From NCBI GenBank assembly GCA_024663395.1, contig JANFAH010000014.1, forward strand, positions 682,001 to 746,000: a stretch of DNA of 64,000 nt. The letters are read 5' to 3'. This stretch comes from Pisolithus tinctorius. Its lineage: Eukaryota > Basidiomycota > Agaricomycetes > Boletales > Pisolithaceae. Position 1 is the first letter of the stretch. Each line of letters begins with the position of its first letter. A program made the position numbers and the translations under genes. Below, one piece after another: positions 11,534 through 22,657 of this stretch. The notes beneath the pieces were generated by a model that saw only the letters and a program-made list of their open reading frames with translations, was not told the DNA's origin and made no database searches.

Positions 11534-14500
11534 TTACGGTGGAGGTTGGTATGGGCCAGGTTTGTGTGGATAGCATTCATGGAAAGTGGATACTATGTCG
11601 GAAGCATGATCTAGCTCAGTTGCAAGCAACCAAGAGGTTTCTTTGTTGGTGTTCTTGTAACCAGCCCAGCAGACTAGATACAAGAGTTGACAGTGGCAGT
11701 GACAGTGGTCCACCTTAGAGTCAAGTATCTCCAATACTTCATACTCAAGGTCACCATCGACATCCACTGGTGGAGGCAGAGGTTGTTGTCAGTTTGGGAA
11801 AGGGTTAGCCACTGCAGCTTCCAGTTGTGAGACATGGAAGACCAGATGTACTGAGCACATAGAGTCAGGGAGCTTAAGGGTGATGGAATGTGTACCTGGC
11901 CTGGCCAAGATGGTGAATGGACCTAAGTACTTTTCAGAGAGTTCTTCCAAAGGACAAGTGGAGTGGAAATACTTGGCTTTGATGTAGGCCTGTTCTCCAA
12001 CCTTAAACTCAGGTGGAGGTATGTGTCTGGCATCTGCTGGACCCTGGTAGCACTGCTGAGTGGTGGACATTTTGGAGCAGAGTGTTAAGTCTGGGTCTTC
12101 ACCGGTCCAAGGCCGGTCCGGAGTCTGGTCGAGGGTTAGAGGGTAATACGAGATATCAAGGGGTTTTGGACTATTGGACTTAGCGACTGAGGGCACAGCG
12201 CTATTCCCTTGCGTGGGCTGTAGTCCGGTCGAGAGATAGAAGATAGAGGACGAGAGAGACCAGGTTAAGACGAGAACTAGTTTGATTTTCAGACTGAGGC
12301 TAAACAGAATATCCTACGGCTTAAATACTAGAAGTAACCTAAGTGTAACGTAGCACTGGAGACTGGTCTGCGCCGGTACAGCGATGATTGGTAAGTAGTG
12401 TTACAAAGAATCTTATCAAGCAAGGACTATGGACAAGGGATTACCAGGAACCGGGGCAGGACATGTGGCTGGGCTGGGTGTTACACTGGCCCGGTACCAA
12501 CTGAGGGGACAACTTGACTGGGCACTGCCTTGCAGTACCTTGCGAGCTAACACGTTTCTGGGTTGAAGGGTTAAGGCCGGGACTGGGGAAAGGGTTGGAT
12601 GGGACTGGGTCGAGACCGGCGTAGAGCCGGTCTAGGGTGGTCTGGGCACGGTCATGACACAGAGGAAATCATGAAGGGCAGAGAGCTCAATGACATAGTC
12701 ATGAGCCCTTGGAGAAGTGAAGTTTTGGTCAGGGACCACAGACAGGTTTGGATGGTATCCCTTGTTAGTGAAGAAGGGGGAAACTCCAGTAGTTGCACTT
12801 GGTGCATTGTTGAAAGTGAACTCTGCTAGAGGTAACAGCTCAGCCCAATTGTCTTGTTGGTAGTTACAGTAGACATGAAGGTACTGCTCGAGGGTCTGGT
12901 TTGTTTGCTCAGTCTGGCCATTGCCTTCTGGGTGGTAACCCAAAGTGAAGTGAAGACACATATCAAGGGCCTTTCCTAGAGAGTGGAAGAAGTGTGAGAC
13001 AAACTCAGGACCTCTGTTGGAGGTGACATTAGCTGGAACTCTGTGCTGTGAGAAGACATGGGTAAGGAAGAGCTTAGCAAGTTCAGTGGAGGTGACAGAG
13101 TCATGGGTGGGGATGAACACTGCTTGTTTTGAGAGGCAGTCCACTACCACAAGGATGGTGGAGTAGCCATCAGAGTTGGGGAGGTGTTTGATGAAATCCA
13201 TGGAGATGGAGTTCCAAGGTCTCTCTGGGACAGGGAGTTGCTTCAGTAGACCATAGGGGCAGTGGTGTGGAGTTTTGCTCTGGCCACAGGTGGTGCAGGA
13301 CCTGATGTATTCTTTTACATCAGAGTGGAGGTTAGGCCACATGTAGTCCCTGCGGACGAGTTCTAGGGTGCAGTTTTGCCCAAAATGGCCTGCTAGAGGA
13401 TGGTCATGCTTAATCCGAAGCACTCAGAGGTGGAGATCATCAATGTCAGGGACAAAGATGTGACTGTCAAGGTGGAGTAGACCATCGGAGTCCAGGGACC
13501 ACTGAAGCTTAGTCGGAGTTGGAAGATGGCTGGTGGAGACAGGGTCAGATGGTAGAGCAGAGATGATGTCAGAGTGCAAGCACTCAACATTGAAGACCAT
13601 GGCAGTGCAGAGCACAGGTGCCATGAGGGTAGTGGTATGGAGGGACAACATGAGTTGCTCCTGTGTAAACATAAGGCAGAGATTGTGAGGATTTACCTGT
13701 GCATAGTCCCTATCACCCCCTTTTGGGTAGATGTCCCAATGTCACATAAGTGCATCAGGTTTGGCTCCTAGGTGGCCAGGTTGGAAGCGGATGGAAAGGT
13801 TGAACTGGGAAAGGTACTCCAACCAGTGGGCCTGTTGATGAGTGAGAACCTTAGAGGTGGAAAAATACTCAAGGTTTTTGTGGTCCATCACCACATCAAC
13901 AGGTAAGGTGGAACCTTCTAGGTAGTGCCACCAATGGTGGAAAGCCTCAAAGATAGCCAACAGCTCCTTGTTGTGGGTATTGTAATTGAGTTCTGGTGCG
14001 GTCATGGTATGGGAGTAGAAAGCGACTGGGTGGAGTTCACCATCAGAGCAGGTGATGAACAAAATACCAGCAATGGCATAGTCAGAGGTGTCGGTTTCCA
14101 CTGTAAGTGGAGCATCAGGGACCCAGTGAGTGAGAATAGGAGTGGAGCTGAAGGCATCCTTCAGGCAGAGGAAACCAGAGCGGCACTCCTCAGAAAAGTT
14201 CCAAGGAGCACCCTTTCACATCTGGCAAGTGAGTGGAATGACAATGTTGGAGTAGTTGTTAATGAATCATCTGTAGAAATTTGCAAAGCCAAGGAAAGAC
14301 TGGATGTCTCGCACCTTCTGCAGCTCAGGCCAGTCACAGACTGCCTGAACCTTCTCAGCAGACATGGTGAGACCAGAGGGAGAAAGAACATAACCAAGGT
14401 ACTTGACAGAGTCAGAGTGAAACTCACACTTCTCTGGCTTGGCATAAAGGCCATGCTTTCAAAGGCAGTGGAGTACCTCTTTTACATGTTCATGGTGCAA

Positions 14501-15831
14501 CTCCATGTCCCGCGAGTAAATTAGGATGTCATCAAGGTATACCATGACGCAGACATCAAGCATGTCTGCAAAGATGCTATTGACAAATCACTGGAAAGCC
14601 ACAGGTGTGTTAGTCAGACTGAATGGCATTACCTGCCACTCATAAGAACCATAACAAGTGCAGAAAGCTGTTTTCCATTCATCTCCATCTGCTATGCAGA
14701 CTAGATGATAGGCATGGCAGAGGTCAATCTTGGTGTAGACTTTAGTGCAGCTTGGAGAGTCAAGTAGGTCAGAGATGAGCAGCAGTGGATAGCAATCTTT
14801 TTTTGTGATTTTGTTGAGTCCTCAATAATCTATGCAGAGCTGGAGTGAACTGTCCTTCTTCTTTACAAAAAGGACAGGGGCACCGTGAGTGGAGGTGGAC
14901 TGCTTGATGAAACTGTAGCCAAGATGCTCGTCAATGAAGGTGCAGAGAGCTTCAAGCTCTGGTGGAGAAAGAGAGTAGATTGTGCTGATGGGCAGAGAAG
15001 CTCCTTCCTTGAGATTGATCTTGAGATCGAACAAGCGGTGTGGCAGAAGTTCAGTAGCCTTGTCTTTACTAAAGACATCAGCAAACTTGTGATACTCAGG
15101 AGGAACCAAGGAGAGGTCAGGAGGCAGAGAAAAGGCAGAGGATGCATGAAGCTTCACATCATCAGTGGAGAGCTGTAAGCAGAACTGTCTAGAGCCAGGG
15201 AGAGCACAGGCTCTGACATACACAGCAGCATTGATGAGTGGGACAAGCAGAGTGGAGCACAGCGAGTCTGTCAGAGGTGCAGTTGGAGCTGCAAATGGAG
15301 TGGAGGGTGTCAGATTTGAAGCAGAGGTTGCAGTGGAAGATGACGAAGGCACCTGGGGTGTCAGCATTCTCTGTAACAATGGTTTGAACGACACACTGCC
15401 CAGTACCCAGTCAATTGACAGATTGAAGCAGGTGAGCCAGTTGTGTCCTAACACCAGCAAACATGAAGAATCCAACAAAGTAACATAAAACAAAATGGAG
15501 TTGACATTGCCAGAAGGAAAGCAGAGGGAAAGATCTACTTCTTGGGAAATGATGGCATTTGTACTACCATCAAACAAGTGGAGTGGAATTGGCAGAGAAA
15601 CAGAGGAAACAGGAATAGCATATTTTTTGATTATGGACAGGTCTACAAAACAATGAGAAGAGCCAGAATCAATCAATGCAGAAACAGTATCAACAGAATA
15701 GTCAAGAAGGGTTACAGACAGAAGTAAAGAGTTGGGACTAGAAAGAGCAGACATGTTGAGTTGGATGTCCAGCTGCGCACAGTTGGGATCAACACTTCCT
15801 CCAGGCTGTGTGAGCTCCCTGGAGGAGCAGA
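11534..15831 (-). pseudogene. pol: pol remnant of gypsy copy 2
   Basis: Same domain order as copy 1: protease with DSGSSHCF near 15670; RT and RNase H down to about 13742; integrase zinc region and core about 13423-12665; chromodomain 11767-11534. The -1 frame is open from the gag end through ATG 15754 to TGA 14822-14824. Another TGA at 14459-14461 falls at the same place as one in copy 1. The second catalytic Asp of the integrase reads Asn (TSNRGPEF instead of TSDRG), a G-to-A type change. The solo LTR at 12083-12659 splits the integrase from its C-terminal part. It is non-functional. Confidence 0.9.
12083..12659 (-). repeat. Solo LTR inserted in copy 2 pol
   Basis: A 577-base LTR on the minus strand with TGTCATGACC start and GACTTAACA end, flanked by perfect cagag duplications at 12078-12082 and 12660-12664. 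It differs from the LTR of copies 1 and 2. It shares a block with the copy 3 LTR (caagggaatagcgctgt and ctcagtcgctaagtcca), so it belongs to a related family. No internal sequence remains, as expected after LTR-LTR recombination. It is CpG-rich compared with its surroundings and hence younger. A frame beginning in the LTR (12196) runs on into the integrase C-terminus. Confidence 0.9.
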
Positions 15832-15841
15832 CTAATTTTTT
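15797..15841 (-). promoter_or_regulatory. Putative -1 frameshift signal, gag/pol junction copy 2
   Basis: On the minus strand: A AAA AAT at 15841-15835, gag TAG at 15834-15832, an 8-base spacer, then 9-base stem arms at 15826-15818 and 15805-15797. The downstream -1 frame is open into pol in this copy, unlike copy 1. Confidence 0.72.
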
Positions 15842-17060
15842 GGCTCTGCCTTCTCTGCAGGCAGAGGAGCCAGAGTTCCAGCCATAGCTGCATGGGCTCT
15901 GACTGCATGGGAGGTAGACTTGGGGCAGTCCTTGACAGAGTGGCCAGCCTCGCCACAGAAGAGGCAGAGGTTGTTCTTCATCCTGTGCTGGTGTTCAGCA
16001 GAGGTGAGTTTGCCATCCTTGCCCAAAAGATGGGCAATATCAGACCTGGGCAGATCTTTCTGTTTGCCCTTGCTCTTGGCATCAGACTTTGGAGCAGAGG
16101 TGGAGGACGATGATTTGGCTTCACTGTCAGAGTTGGAAGACTGCAACTTGTCAGAGGCAGACTTGGTGGTGCACAAGATTTCTGCTTTACACTCCCAGTA
16201 GTGCACATTGATAGTCTGAGCGAGTTCACAGAGTTGTGCAAGGGTAGAAGGTTTTCCAATGCAAGCAATCTCATCCTTGATGTGGTCTGGAAGTCTGCTA
16301 TAAAAGTGGTGGTGGAATGCACTGACACCATAGTCCTTGACCTGCGAAGCCCAGCGATTGAACTCCATGACATATTTGGTAATTCAAGAGCCATCTTTCA
16401 TAGTGAGGTTCTCAAGTTGTTGGATGGCATCCACTATAGCATCATGCAGACCAAAATTAGTTGTGAGCTCTTGTAAGAACTTGTGATAGTCATCCATCCA
16501 GAGTGGGCAGTCATAATTGTCAGGGTTTAGCAGGTCTGGCTCAAACCAAGCCAGGGCCATACCCTTAAGATAAGACTGAGCAAAGGTAACCTTTGCTCTG
16601 TTGGAGCAGAATGCACGAGGGTGGTCTTGGAAGTTCAGCTTGCATTGAACAAGGAACTTGCAGAGTTTTTTAGGGTTGGAGCTGTCAAAGGTGTCAGGCT
16701 TGCAGACTTTGGGTTTTGGAGTGGAGTCCCCAGTGTGCAAACTAGACCATGCAAGTGCATGGACAGCTCTAGCAAGAGCTACAAGGGGATCCTCTGGCAG
16801 CCCAGCTGGGTCTTCAGGGACATCCCTGTCACCACTGCCCCTGCTGTCGGGATCACCATCAGGATAATCAGGGTCAGGGTCAGGTCCATCATCTTGATTA
16901 TGAGGAGACAGAGTATGGAAGGTTGTTGGGTGGAGGTCAGAGCAACCAGCTTGTGAAGCGCTTTCACCTTCAGCATGAGAGTGGCATCAAGCAGAGAATG
17001 ATTGGAACTGCTCGATGATGGAAGGGAGTTGACATGGACTGGCCAGTGCAGCAGCAAGGT
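15832..17060 (-). pseudogene. gag: gag remnant of gypsy copy 2
   Basis: Gag of the same family. There is an acidic Asp/Pro-rich N-terminal stretch (QDDGPDPDPDYPDGDPD), then the capsid-like core common to gypsy Gag (PKKLCKFLVQCKLNFQDHP, SYLKGMALAWF), a Ser/Lys-rich linker and a zinc knuckle (CLFCGEAGHSVKDC). A TGA near 16381 separates two open stretches (16740-16384 and 16368-15832) at a position held by a basic residue in copy 3. The true start is unclear. Confidence 0.82.
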
Positions 17061-17161
17061 TCTCAGCGACCTCTCTCTGGGATTGAGCTCAAGTTCTCAT
17101 AGCGGTGTAAGTTTTTTGGAAGACAGAAAATGAGATCGTACAAGTGTGAGTATGAATATAC

Positions 17162-17875
17162 TGTCAAGCCCAGGCCTACTCCAACCAACTCCAATGCTAT
17201 ATAAGGTCTAGAGAAGGGTTTGGAAGCAAGTCCAACACAAGAAAGCAGAACTCTGACTAGCAGAGTATTGGCAGGAATGAAGTCCACCAAGACAAAGGCA
17301 GAGCAGAGTGAGGGCATCAGGTTTAGCTCATGTGCTACCCCCTTGCACAATCTCAGCCCTTGTATTTCAGAGGGAGAATACAGATGGAGAGTCAGAGATA
17401 ACTCTGACAGGCAGAAGTCGAAGACAGAAGGAGTAGGAACTAAGTTGATATTCGTACTAAGGAACAGTGGAGTATGATACATGCTTTTATACTACTTATG
17501 GAGGTACAGTAACCAGAATCGGAACTGACATACAGAGACCCAGAAATTTTCAAGTAAAAACTTCCTAGACAATGAATGAAGGGTAGATGGAGGACATATG
17601 AATGGGTAACATAGAACATCCAGAGAAGGAAACAGTCCAGGCGCTGGACCATGTGGTGTGCATGCTGTCAGGGAGAAGTCTGAAGGTAGTCACATGACCC
17701 CTCAGAGAATGGTCTGCCCAGTCCGGTAAGAGAGCAACACAAGTCCAACAACAGTCAGAGTGGAGATGGTTCACAACCAACAGAAGTTGGGTGGAGTTGA
17801 TGTGGAGTGAGTGAATGACTGGTGGAAGAGGGTGCAGAGTGAGTAAGGACTTAGAGTGAATGCACAGTTATGACA
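17162..17875 (-). repeat. 5' LTR of gypsy copy 2
   Basis: A 714-base LTR from tgtcaagccc to acagttatgaca on the plus strand. Its outer neighbour is the LINE ORF1 tail. Confidence 0.88.
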
Positions 17876-19610
17876 GTAGTGCATTATTGTGGTGAGGGTT
17901 TTCAGGCATCATTTAGGGTCTGGTGGGGGGGGATGGATCTGCTGGCAGGGTGTTTGCTGCAGTTATTGTTTGGGGAGGGGTGGGGAGGATGCTATGTGTG
18001 GCATAAGGATGTGGTGGAGGACCTCCTCTTCCTCCCCAGATTCTGTTGGGTTGTCTGCATCTTGGTGCCACAGTTTGGAAGTTAGCTGCTTCTCCTAGCA
18101 TTATTTGTCTTAGTTGGGTTCAGGTTGCTGGTTGGGTTGCTGGTGGTATGGTCAGTGCTATAGGGTCCATTGGGCATGGGGGTAGTTTGACTTGGGTCCA
18201 TTCTTCTGCTGTGGGGAAGTAGGGCATCCTGTTTTCAGGAGTGCAGTCATCCATGGTGTTTCATCTTCTGATGAATTCTGGGCAGTTTCTGTCTGTGCTG
18301 GCATGTGTGTCATCCTTACAATTTACACAGTGGTGGGTGGTAGAGTTGCATTCTGATGTTCAGTGGGGTTGGGCACATGTTCTGCATGTGTCTGTTGCTT
18401 GGGCGCAGTCTCTTGCAAGGTGTCCTATGAGCTGACATTTCAGGCATCATAGTGGTTCCTTTTTGTCTTTGTGCAGCCATATTCTGTCTAGGCCCCAGTA
18501 TAGGCTGTGTCTCAGGAGTTGGTTGCCTGTTTCCAGGGAGGCAAGGGATGCCAGGGCATGGGCTACTTGTTGGTTGGGGGTGCATTTGGAGGGGTCTTTG
18601 ATCCATTTGATCTGGGTAATCGAGCCAGGTGGGATGTTGTTCTCCTTTTCCATTGCACAGAGGGTATCTGGGTTTTCTACATCAGTGGAGATGGGTAAGA
18701 ATGGGATTACCAGGTTATATTGTCTGTCTTTGATCCTGACTGTTCCACCCAGGCTTGCTAGGAAGGTCTCTTTAATTCTGGCTTCTTTTGTCCATTTCAC
18801 AGCTTCCTGGCTGTTGAACTTGAGTAGGATTCTGTTGTTGCATAGGCAGGTGATTGATTTCAGATGAATTTCAGGGCCATTGACTCGGTCTATTGTGTCC
18901 AACACTTGCTTGATTGAGTCAACAATATTTTCCCTTGTGGCATTGCTGTTGAGTGCAGGGTGATTGCTGTCAGGGTCTATCAGTAGTTGCCTTTCTTTAA
19001 TAGTGGAGTGAGCCATAGCATGTTCCATTGTGAGGCACTTGCCAAGTGGGATATGGTTCAGGTTAGCTGTTGTCATTAAGAGAGCATCCCTGTATGGTGA
19101 GTGGTGGGGAGCAAGGGGGGTTTGGGTCTTGAAGTGTTCTTTTATTTCTTCTATCGTCATTCTCAGCATGTCCATATTGATGGCTGGGTCCTGTACTTGA
19201 TCTTCTAGTTGTCTGGGATTCATGTGGTCCAGAGTGTTGTTGATCATGTCAAGCTTCTTGGCAAGATTGTTGCCCATCATTTCAAGGTTCTTGCTAGTTT
19301 TCTCCAGGTTATCAGCTGCCAACCAGATCTTTGCTACTTGCAGAGTGATTGCAACTACAACCAAGGATTCTATCTTGCTGGTTACCTCCTTGGTGATGGA
19401 GTCAGCTATGGCTGAAGTTGCTAGTTCCCTGACTAGGTACATGGTAGCTTGTATGGCTGAGCATAGGGTGTTAGACACCCCTTTGGCTTGTGAGATGCAG
19501 AAGAGTGCATGAGAAATGTGTTCCAGCATTGCTGGCTCACCCTGGATGGTGTAGAACTGGTCCAGGTAGTATTTTGCTGTTTCCACATCCTTGACTTCTG
19601 TCTGGATCAT
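17876..19610 (-). pseudogene. LINE ORF1 (gag-like, CCHC zinc knuckles)
   Basis: The first ORF of the LINE that hosts copies 1 and 2. A frame of 387 codons runs 19610-18447 with predicted helices, a region like the RNA-binding part of LINE ORF1p and a C-terminal knuckle just past the stop (CLKCQLIGHLARDC, then CRTCAQPH and HHCVNCKDDTHASTDRNC). Three TGA stops and a later TAA interrupt the tail. Most TGA stops lie where Arg or Trp would be expected between knuckles. ORF1 proteins of this kind coat element RNA. Coding-like sequence upstream of 19610 to about 19870 contains further stops, so the original start may lie further out. Confidence 0.78.
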
Positions 19611-20533
19611 CGATGATATCCTCTAGGGCAAAACTGCTACTTCTCATATTTCTTCCTGACTGTGTGGAGCTTGGCATTCAGGGTACTGTCAGGGGTCCCG
19701 ATGTGGTGTGGGAGCTTGACCTCGAGGACATTCATCCTGTCAAGGTCATGGGTCAGTGGGTGAAGTGGAGACTCACTGGGTGGTGTGTTCGAGGGAAAGC
19801 ACTTGAGTGCTTGTGTCTCGAGACTTAGGTCTAAGAATTGCTGCTATACATTTCTGTTGCTTGCAACAGGCTCTGCTTTTCCTGCTGGTACTGCTAGGAT
19901 TTCAGGGTCCTAGTCAGGGTGCCACATGGAGTGGAGTCAAGAAGCGTTCTGCACTCCCCATCTTGGAAAGATCAATCATAGCAAGATTGGCATAGTCCAC
20001 TGCCATGTTAGCACATTATAGTGATGTCAGCCAGTCTCATACAATAGGGAGCGCAGCTCACAATCAGCTTTTGTGGGAGGTGCCGCATTGTAGTGGGGAA
20101 CTGAAGGCAAAGGAGTGACTGACATGTTGAAAGGTTGAGAGCAAGAGAGGGGTGGAGTAAGGAATCTGTGGGCATTATTCGCCTCAGAACAATACATACT
20201 TAATCGCATTGTGATGGGAACTGTCACAGCACCTACGAGACCTGCACTACACATGCACACTACGAAACTTCATGAGTAGGTAAGCTTCGGGAGCGAGTAT
20301 CTCCAATGAGTACCTGCAAGGTGGTACAGAAGAGGACCTATCTTTGTTGTGTCCTGAGGCTTCATGCCAAGTATGAGTTTCACTGTCCACAGCGAGGCAA
20401 TGGAATGGAGACAAAGGGTATTCAACCCCACGAAGGTGTCATAATACGTCGAATAAGATAGAATTGCACTCCAGTGTGCCTGTTGAGGATTGAAGGTCAG
20501 AGGAAGCTAGTTGTTCCAGATGCAAGAAATGCA
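19611..20533. other. LINE 5' region and 3' flank of the RidA-like gene
   Basis: The first 250-350 bases look like decayed LINE leader or ORF1 N-terminus on the minus strand (MNVLEVKLPHHIGTP near 19730). The LINE end is not sharp. From about 20030 the sequence is less repetitive and has more CpG, consistent with host 3' flank of the RidA-like gene. No other gene is seen. Confidence 0.4.
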
Positions 20534-20710
20534 CTAGAGCAATACTACAGCGTCGGCCTCGATCTCAACATGCATGTCCGGGGACACAAACTTGGCCCCC
20601 AGAATCATAGTGGCTGTAGGCTCAACGTCTTTCATTTCCTCCTTCAATGCCCGTGTGACCTCAGTAGCATCGTTCTCATGAGTCACGAACATCTGAACCC
20701 AGACAATGTC
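20534..20710 (-). pseudogene. RidA/YjgF-like protein, 3' part, cut off by gypsy copy 3
   Basis: C-terminal half of a RidA (YjgF/YER057c/UK114) family protein, normally an imine/enamine deaminase that clears reactive 2-aminoacrylate. It reads IVWVQMFVTHENDATEV, then the family's C-terminal strand HVEIEADAVVLL and TAG at 20534. It starts at the atgtc target duplication of copy 3. The N-terminal half is at 28279-28502. Removing the element and one duplication gives 396 bases, an exact 132 codons (131 residues), the normal family size. The gene is therefore insertionally inactivated and otherwise undamaged. Confidence 0.85.
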
Positions 20711-21239
20711 TGTCATAGTCATGCCTCGACCCCGGCCGGACTCGGCCTCGCACTCACTCAGTCCGGCCTCGGCCTCGCCTGTCCCGTGTCTCCGGTTGGT
20801 CTAGGGCAGTAGACACTGCTTTGCAGTGTCTGTCATTTCGGTTAAGTCCTGTCCCCAGTCTTGTCCCCGCTCCACTCTGTCCTGGTCTCCGCTATCTTAG
20901 TCATACGTTAGTAACCCTTGTCTTACCAATCACCTTAGCAATCCTTGCGAGACCGGCATTACCAGTCTCCGTACTATAGTTACTTCTGGTATATAAACTC
21001 GTAGATACTCGGTCTGTAGTCCTCAGTCTGAAATCAACTAAGTTAACCCTGATAACCCCGCTTCGGCCTCGGACTCGGACTGAGACCCACGCAAGGGAAT
21101 AGCGCTGTATCCTCAGTCGCTAAGTCCAAACAGTCCAAACATCTGCATCCTCAACTTCACCCCTGACCCCAACCCCTCGGCTTCGCGCCCGCTTCGGTCT
21201 CCGGTCCGGACTCAACCCGGACAATCCTCGTACTTGACA
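20711..21239 (+). repeat. 5' LTR of gypsy copy 3
   Basis: 529 bases, TGTCATAGTC to CGTACTTGACA. It contains gcggt/gcagt-type CpG differences from the 3' LTR and a TATA box. The sequence immediately after it, gtatttcag, resembles gtatattcat after the copy 2 LTR; no tRNA primer match was recognised. Confidence 0.93.
20990..20997 (+). promoter_or_regulatory. TATA box in the copy 3 LTR
   Basis: tatataaa about 240 bases before the LTR end, repeated in the 3' LTR. It marks the probable U3/R promoter. Confidence 0.6.
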
Positions 21240-21277
21240 GTATTTCAGACTCTCCACTTGTGTGGGTCTAAATCATC

Positions 21278-22657
21278 ATGGCAACCAAGACTCGCTTCCA
21301 ACCTCCCCATGGCCGCTCTGCCACTAATCCCGACTCCGCTTCAGCCAGTGGGGCTCGCCGCGAAACAGCACTAGCTGCTTTGGGCACCACTAGGCGCTCT
21401 CCAGGTCCCGTTAGTCCTTTCAGGGGCTTCTCAGCCCGCACTTCTAATACCCCCACCCCACGTCGTCCCACTGCTCCCATCCCCGAGGGTGACCCCGGCG
21501 ATGATGGGCCGGGCGACGATGATGACAACAACCCAGACGATGATGACCCCAGTGATAATGGTCCCGGTGATGATAACCTGGAAGATAATGATCCAGAAGA
21601 CGATCCGGACTTCCCAGACCCGGACACCGAACCCGCAGTCGCGGTCTTCGATAGTCTCGCAAAGGCCATCAAGCTGTTGGCTCGCAACACCCGTACTAGT
21701 CCTGAGTCCTCAAGCAGGACCAAGTTACGCGAGCCCGACACCTTTGATGGTACCGACCCCAAGAAGCTTCGCGCATTCTTCATCCAGTGCGAACTTAACT
21801 TCCAAGACCGTCCCCGGGCTTTTAGGACCGATCGTGCCAAAGTCATCTTCGCCCAATCCTACCTCAAAGGTATGGCTCTCAAATGGTTCAAGCCGGACTT
21901 ACTCGGGCTTGACGACCCCGATGACCGGCCTCTTTGGATGGACTCCTGGAGGGAGTTCGTCCTAGAGCTGCAAACCACCTTCGGCCCCCACGACCCGGTC
22001 GCTGACGCCGAGAGTCAGCTTGACCATCTACATATGAAGGAAAGCCAGCGCATTAATAAGTACGTAGTTGACTTTAATCGGCTTGCTTCGCAAGTCCGAG
22101 GCTATGGTGACGGTGCGCTGCGTCATCATTTCTATTCCGGTCTCCCAGACCGAATTAAGGACGAAGTTTGTCGAGTTGGCAAACCCCGGACACTTCACGA
22201 GCTCCGCCACCTCGCCCAGGAGATAGATGCGCGCTATTGGGAGCGCAAGGAAGAAGTCCAGCGGGCGGGTAAGCACCAAGGCTCGTCTAACTCCAGCAAC
22301 AATAAGTCCGGAGGTTCCGGCAACAACAGTCAGGCCAAGACCGGTCAGGACAAATCCAAGACCGGCAACAACAACAACTCTGGTTCTACCCCTAAGCCGG
22401 CTTCATCGAAGCTGGGCAACAATAGTAACAGCAATTCATCTAAGCCCAAGCCTAGCAAACTCGGCAAAGATGGAAAGCTTACCCTGGAAGAACGCAAGCG
22501 TCGCATAGAGGGCAATCTCTGCATGTTCTGTGGAGGCCCTGGTCATTTTGCTGACAAATGCCCTAAGAAAGCCAGAAAGGCCAAAGCTCGCGCTGCGGCC
22601 ACCACCGAGGCCGCACCGGCCTCGGGCTCGGGTACTACCCCCGAGACAAAAAAATAG
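21278..22657 (+). CDS. gag: Gag protein of gypsy copy 3
   Basis: An intact 459-residue Gag from ATG 21278. A Ser/Pro-rich N-terminus is followed by a highly acidic tract (about residues 68-125, many Asp), then the gypsy capsid-like domain (about 150-330; TFDGTDPKKLRAFF, YLKGMALKWF, RINKYVVDFNRLASQV, HHFYSGLPDRIKDEV), an Asn/Ser/Lys-rich linker and a CCHC knuckle (CMFCGGPGHFADKC, about residue 418). It ends at TAG right after A AAA AAA, followed by a stable hairpin, so pol is probably made by -1 frameshifting. No defect is seen. Confidence 0.92.
   Translation: MATKTRFQPPHGRSATNPDSASASGARRETALAALGTTRRSPGPVSPFRGFSARTSNTPTPRRPTAPIPEGDPGDDGPGDDDDNNPDDDDPSDNGPGDDNLEDNDPEDDPDFPDPDTEPAVAVFDSLAKAIKLLARNTRTSPESSSRTKLREPDTFDGTDPKKLRAFFIQCELNFQDRPRAFRTDRAKVIFAQSYLKGMALKWFKPDLLGLDDPDDRPLWMDSWREFVLELQTTFGPHDPVADAESQLDHLHMKESQRINKYVVDFNRLASQVRGYGDGALRHHFYSGLPDRIKDEVCRVGKPRTLHELRHLAQEIDARYWERKEEVQRAGKHQGSSNSSNNKSGGSGNNSQAKTGQDKSKTGNNNNSGSTPKPASSKLGNNSNSNSSKPKPSKLGKDGKLTLEERKRRIEGNLCMFCGGPGHFADKCPKKARKAKARAAATTEAAPASGSGTTPETKK

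Larger units (their letters stand above)
9224..17875 (-). mobile_element. Ty3/gypsy chromodomain retrotransposon, copy 2
   Basis: A full-length, degenerate element on the minus strand, same family as copy 1. LTRs lie at 17162-17875 (5') and 9224-9964 (3'). The flanks gtagc (9219-9223) and gtagt (17876-17880) fit a 5-base target duplication with one C/T change. It sits in the LINE between ORF1 and the ORF2 endonuclease. It contains a later solo LTR at 12083-12659 but lacks the fold-back insert of copy 1. Confidence 0.9.

Noticed and set aside
21240..21262. tRNA primer-binding site after the copy 3 5' LTR
   Set aside because: No match to a tRNA 3' end was recognised by eye. Self-priming as in Tf1-like elements is possible but could not be shown.
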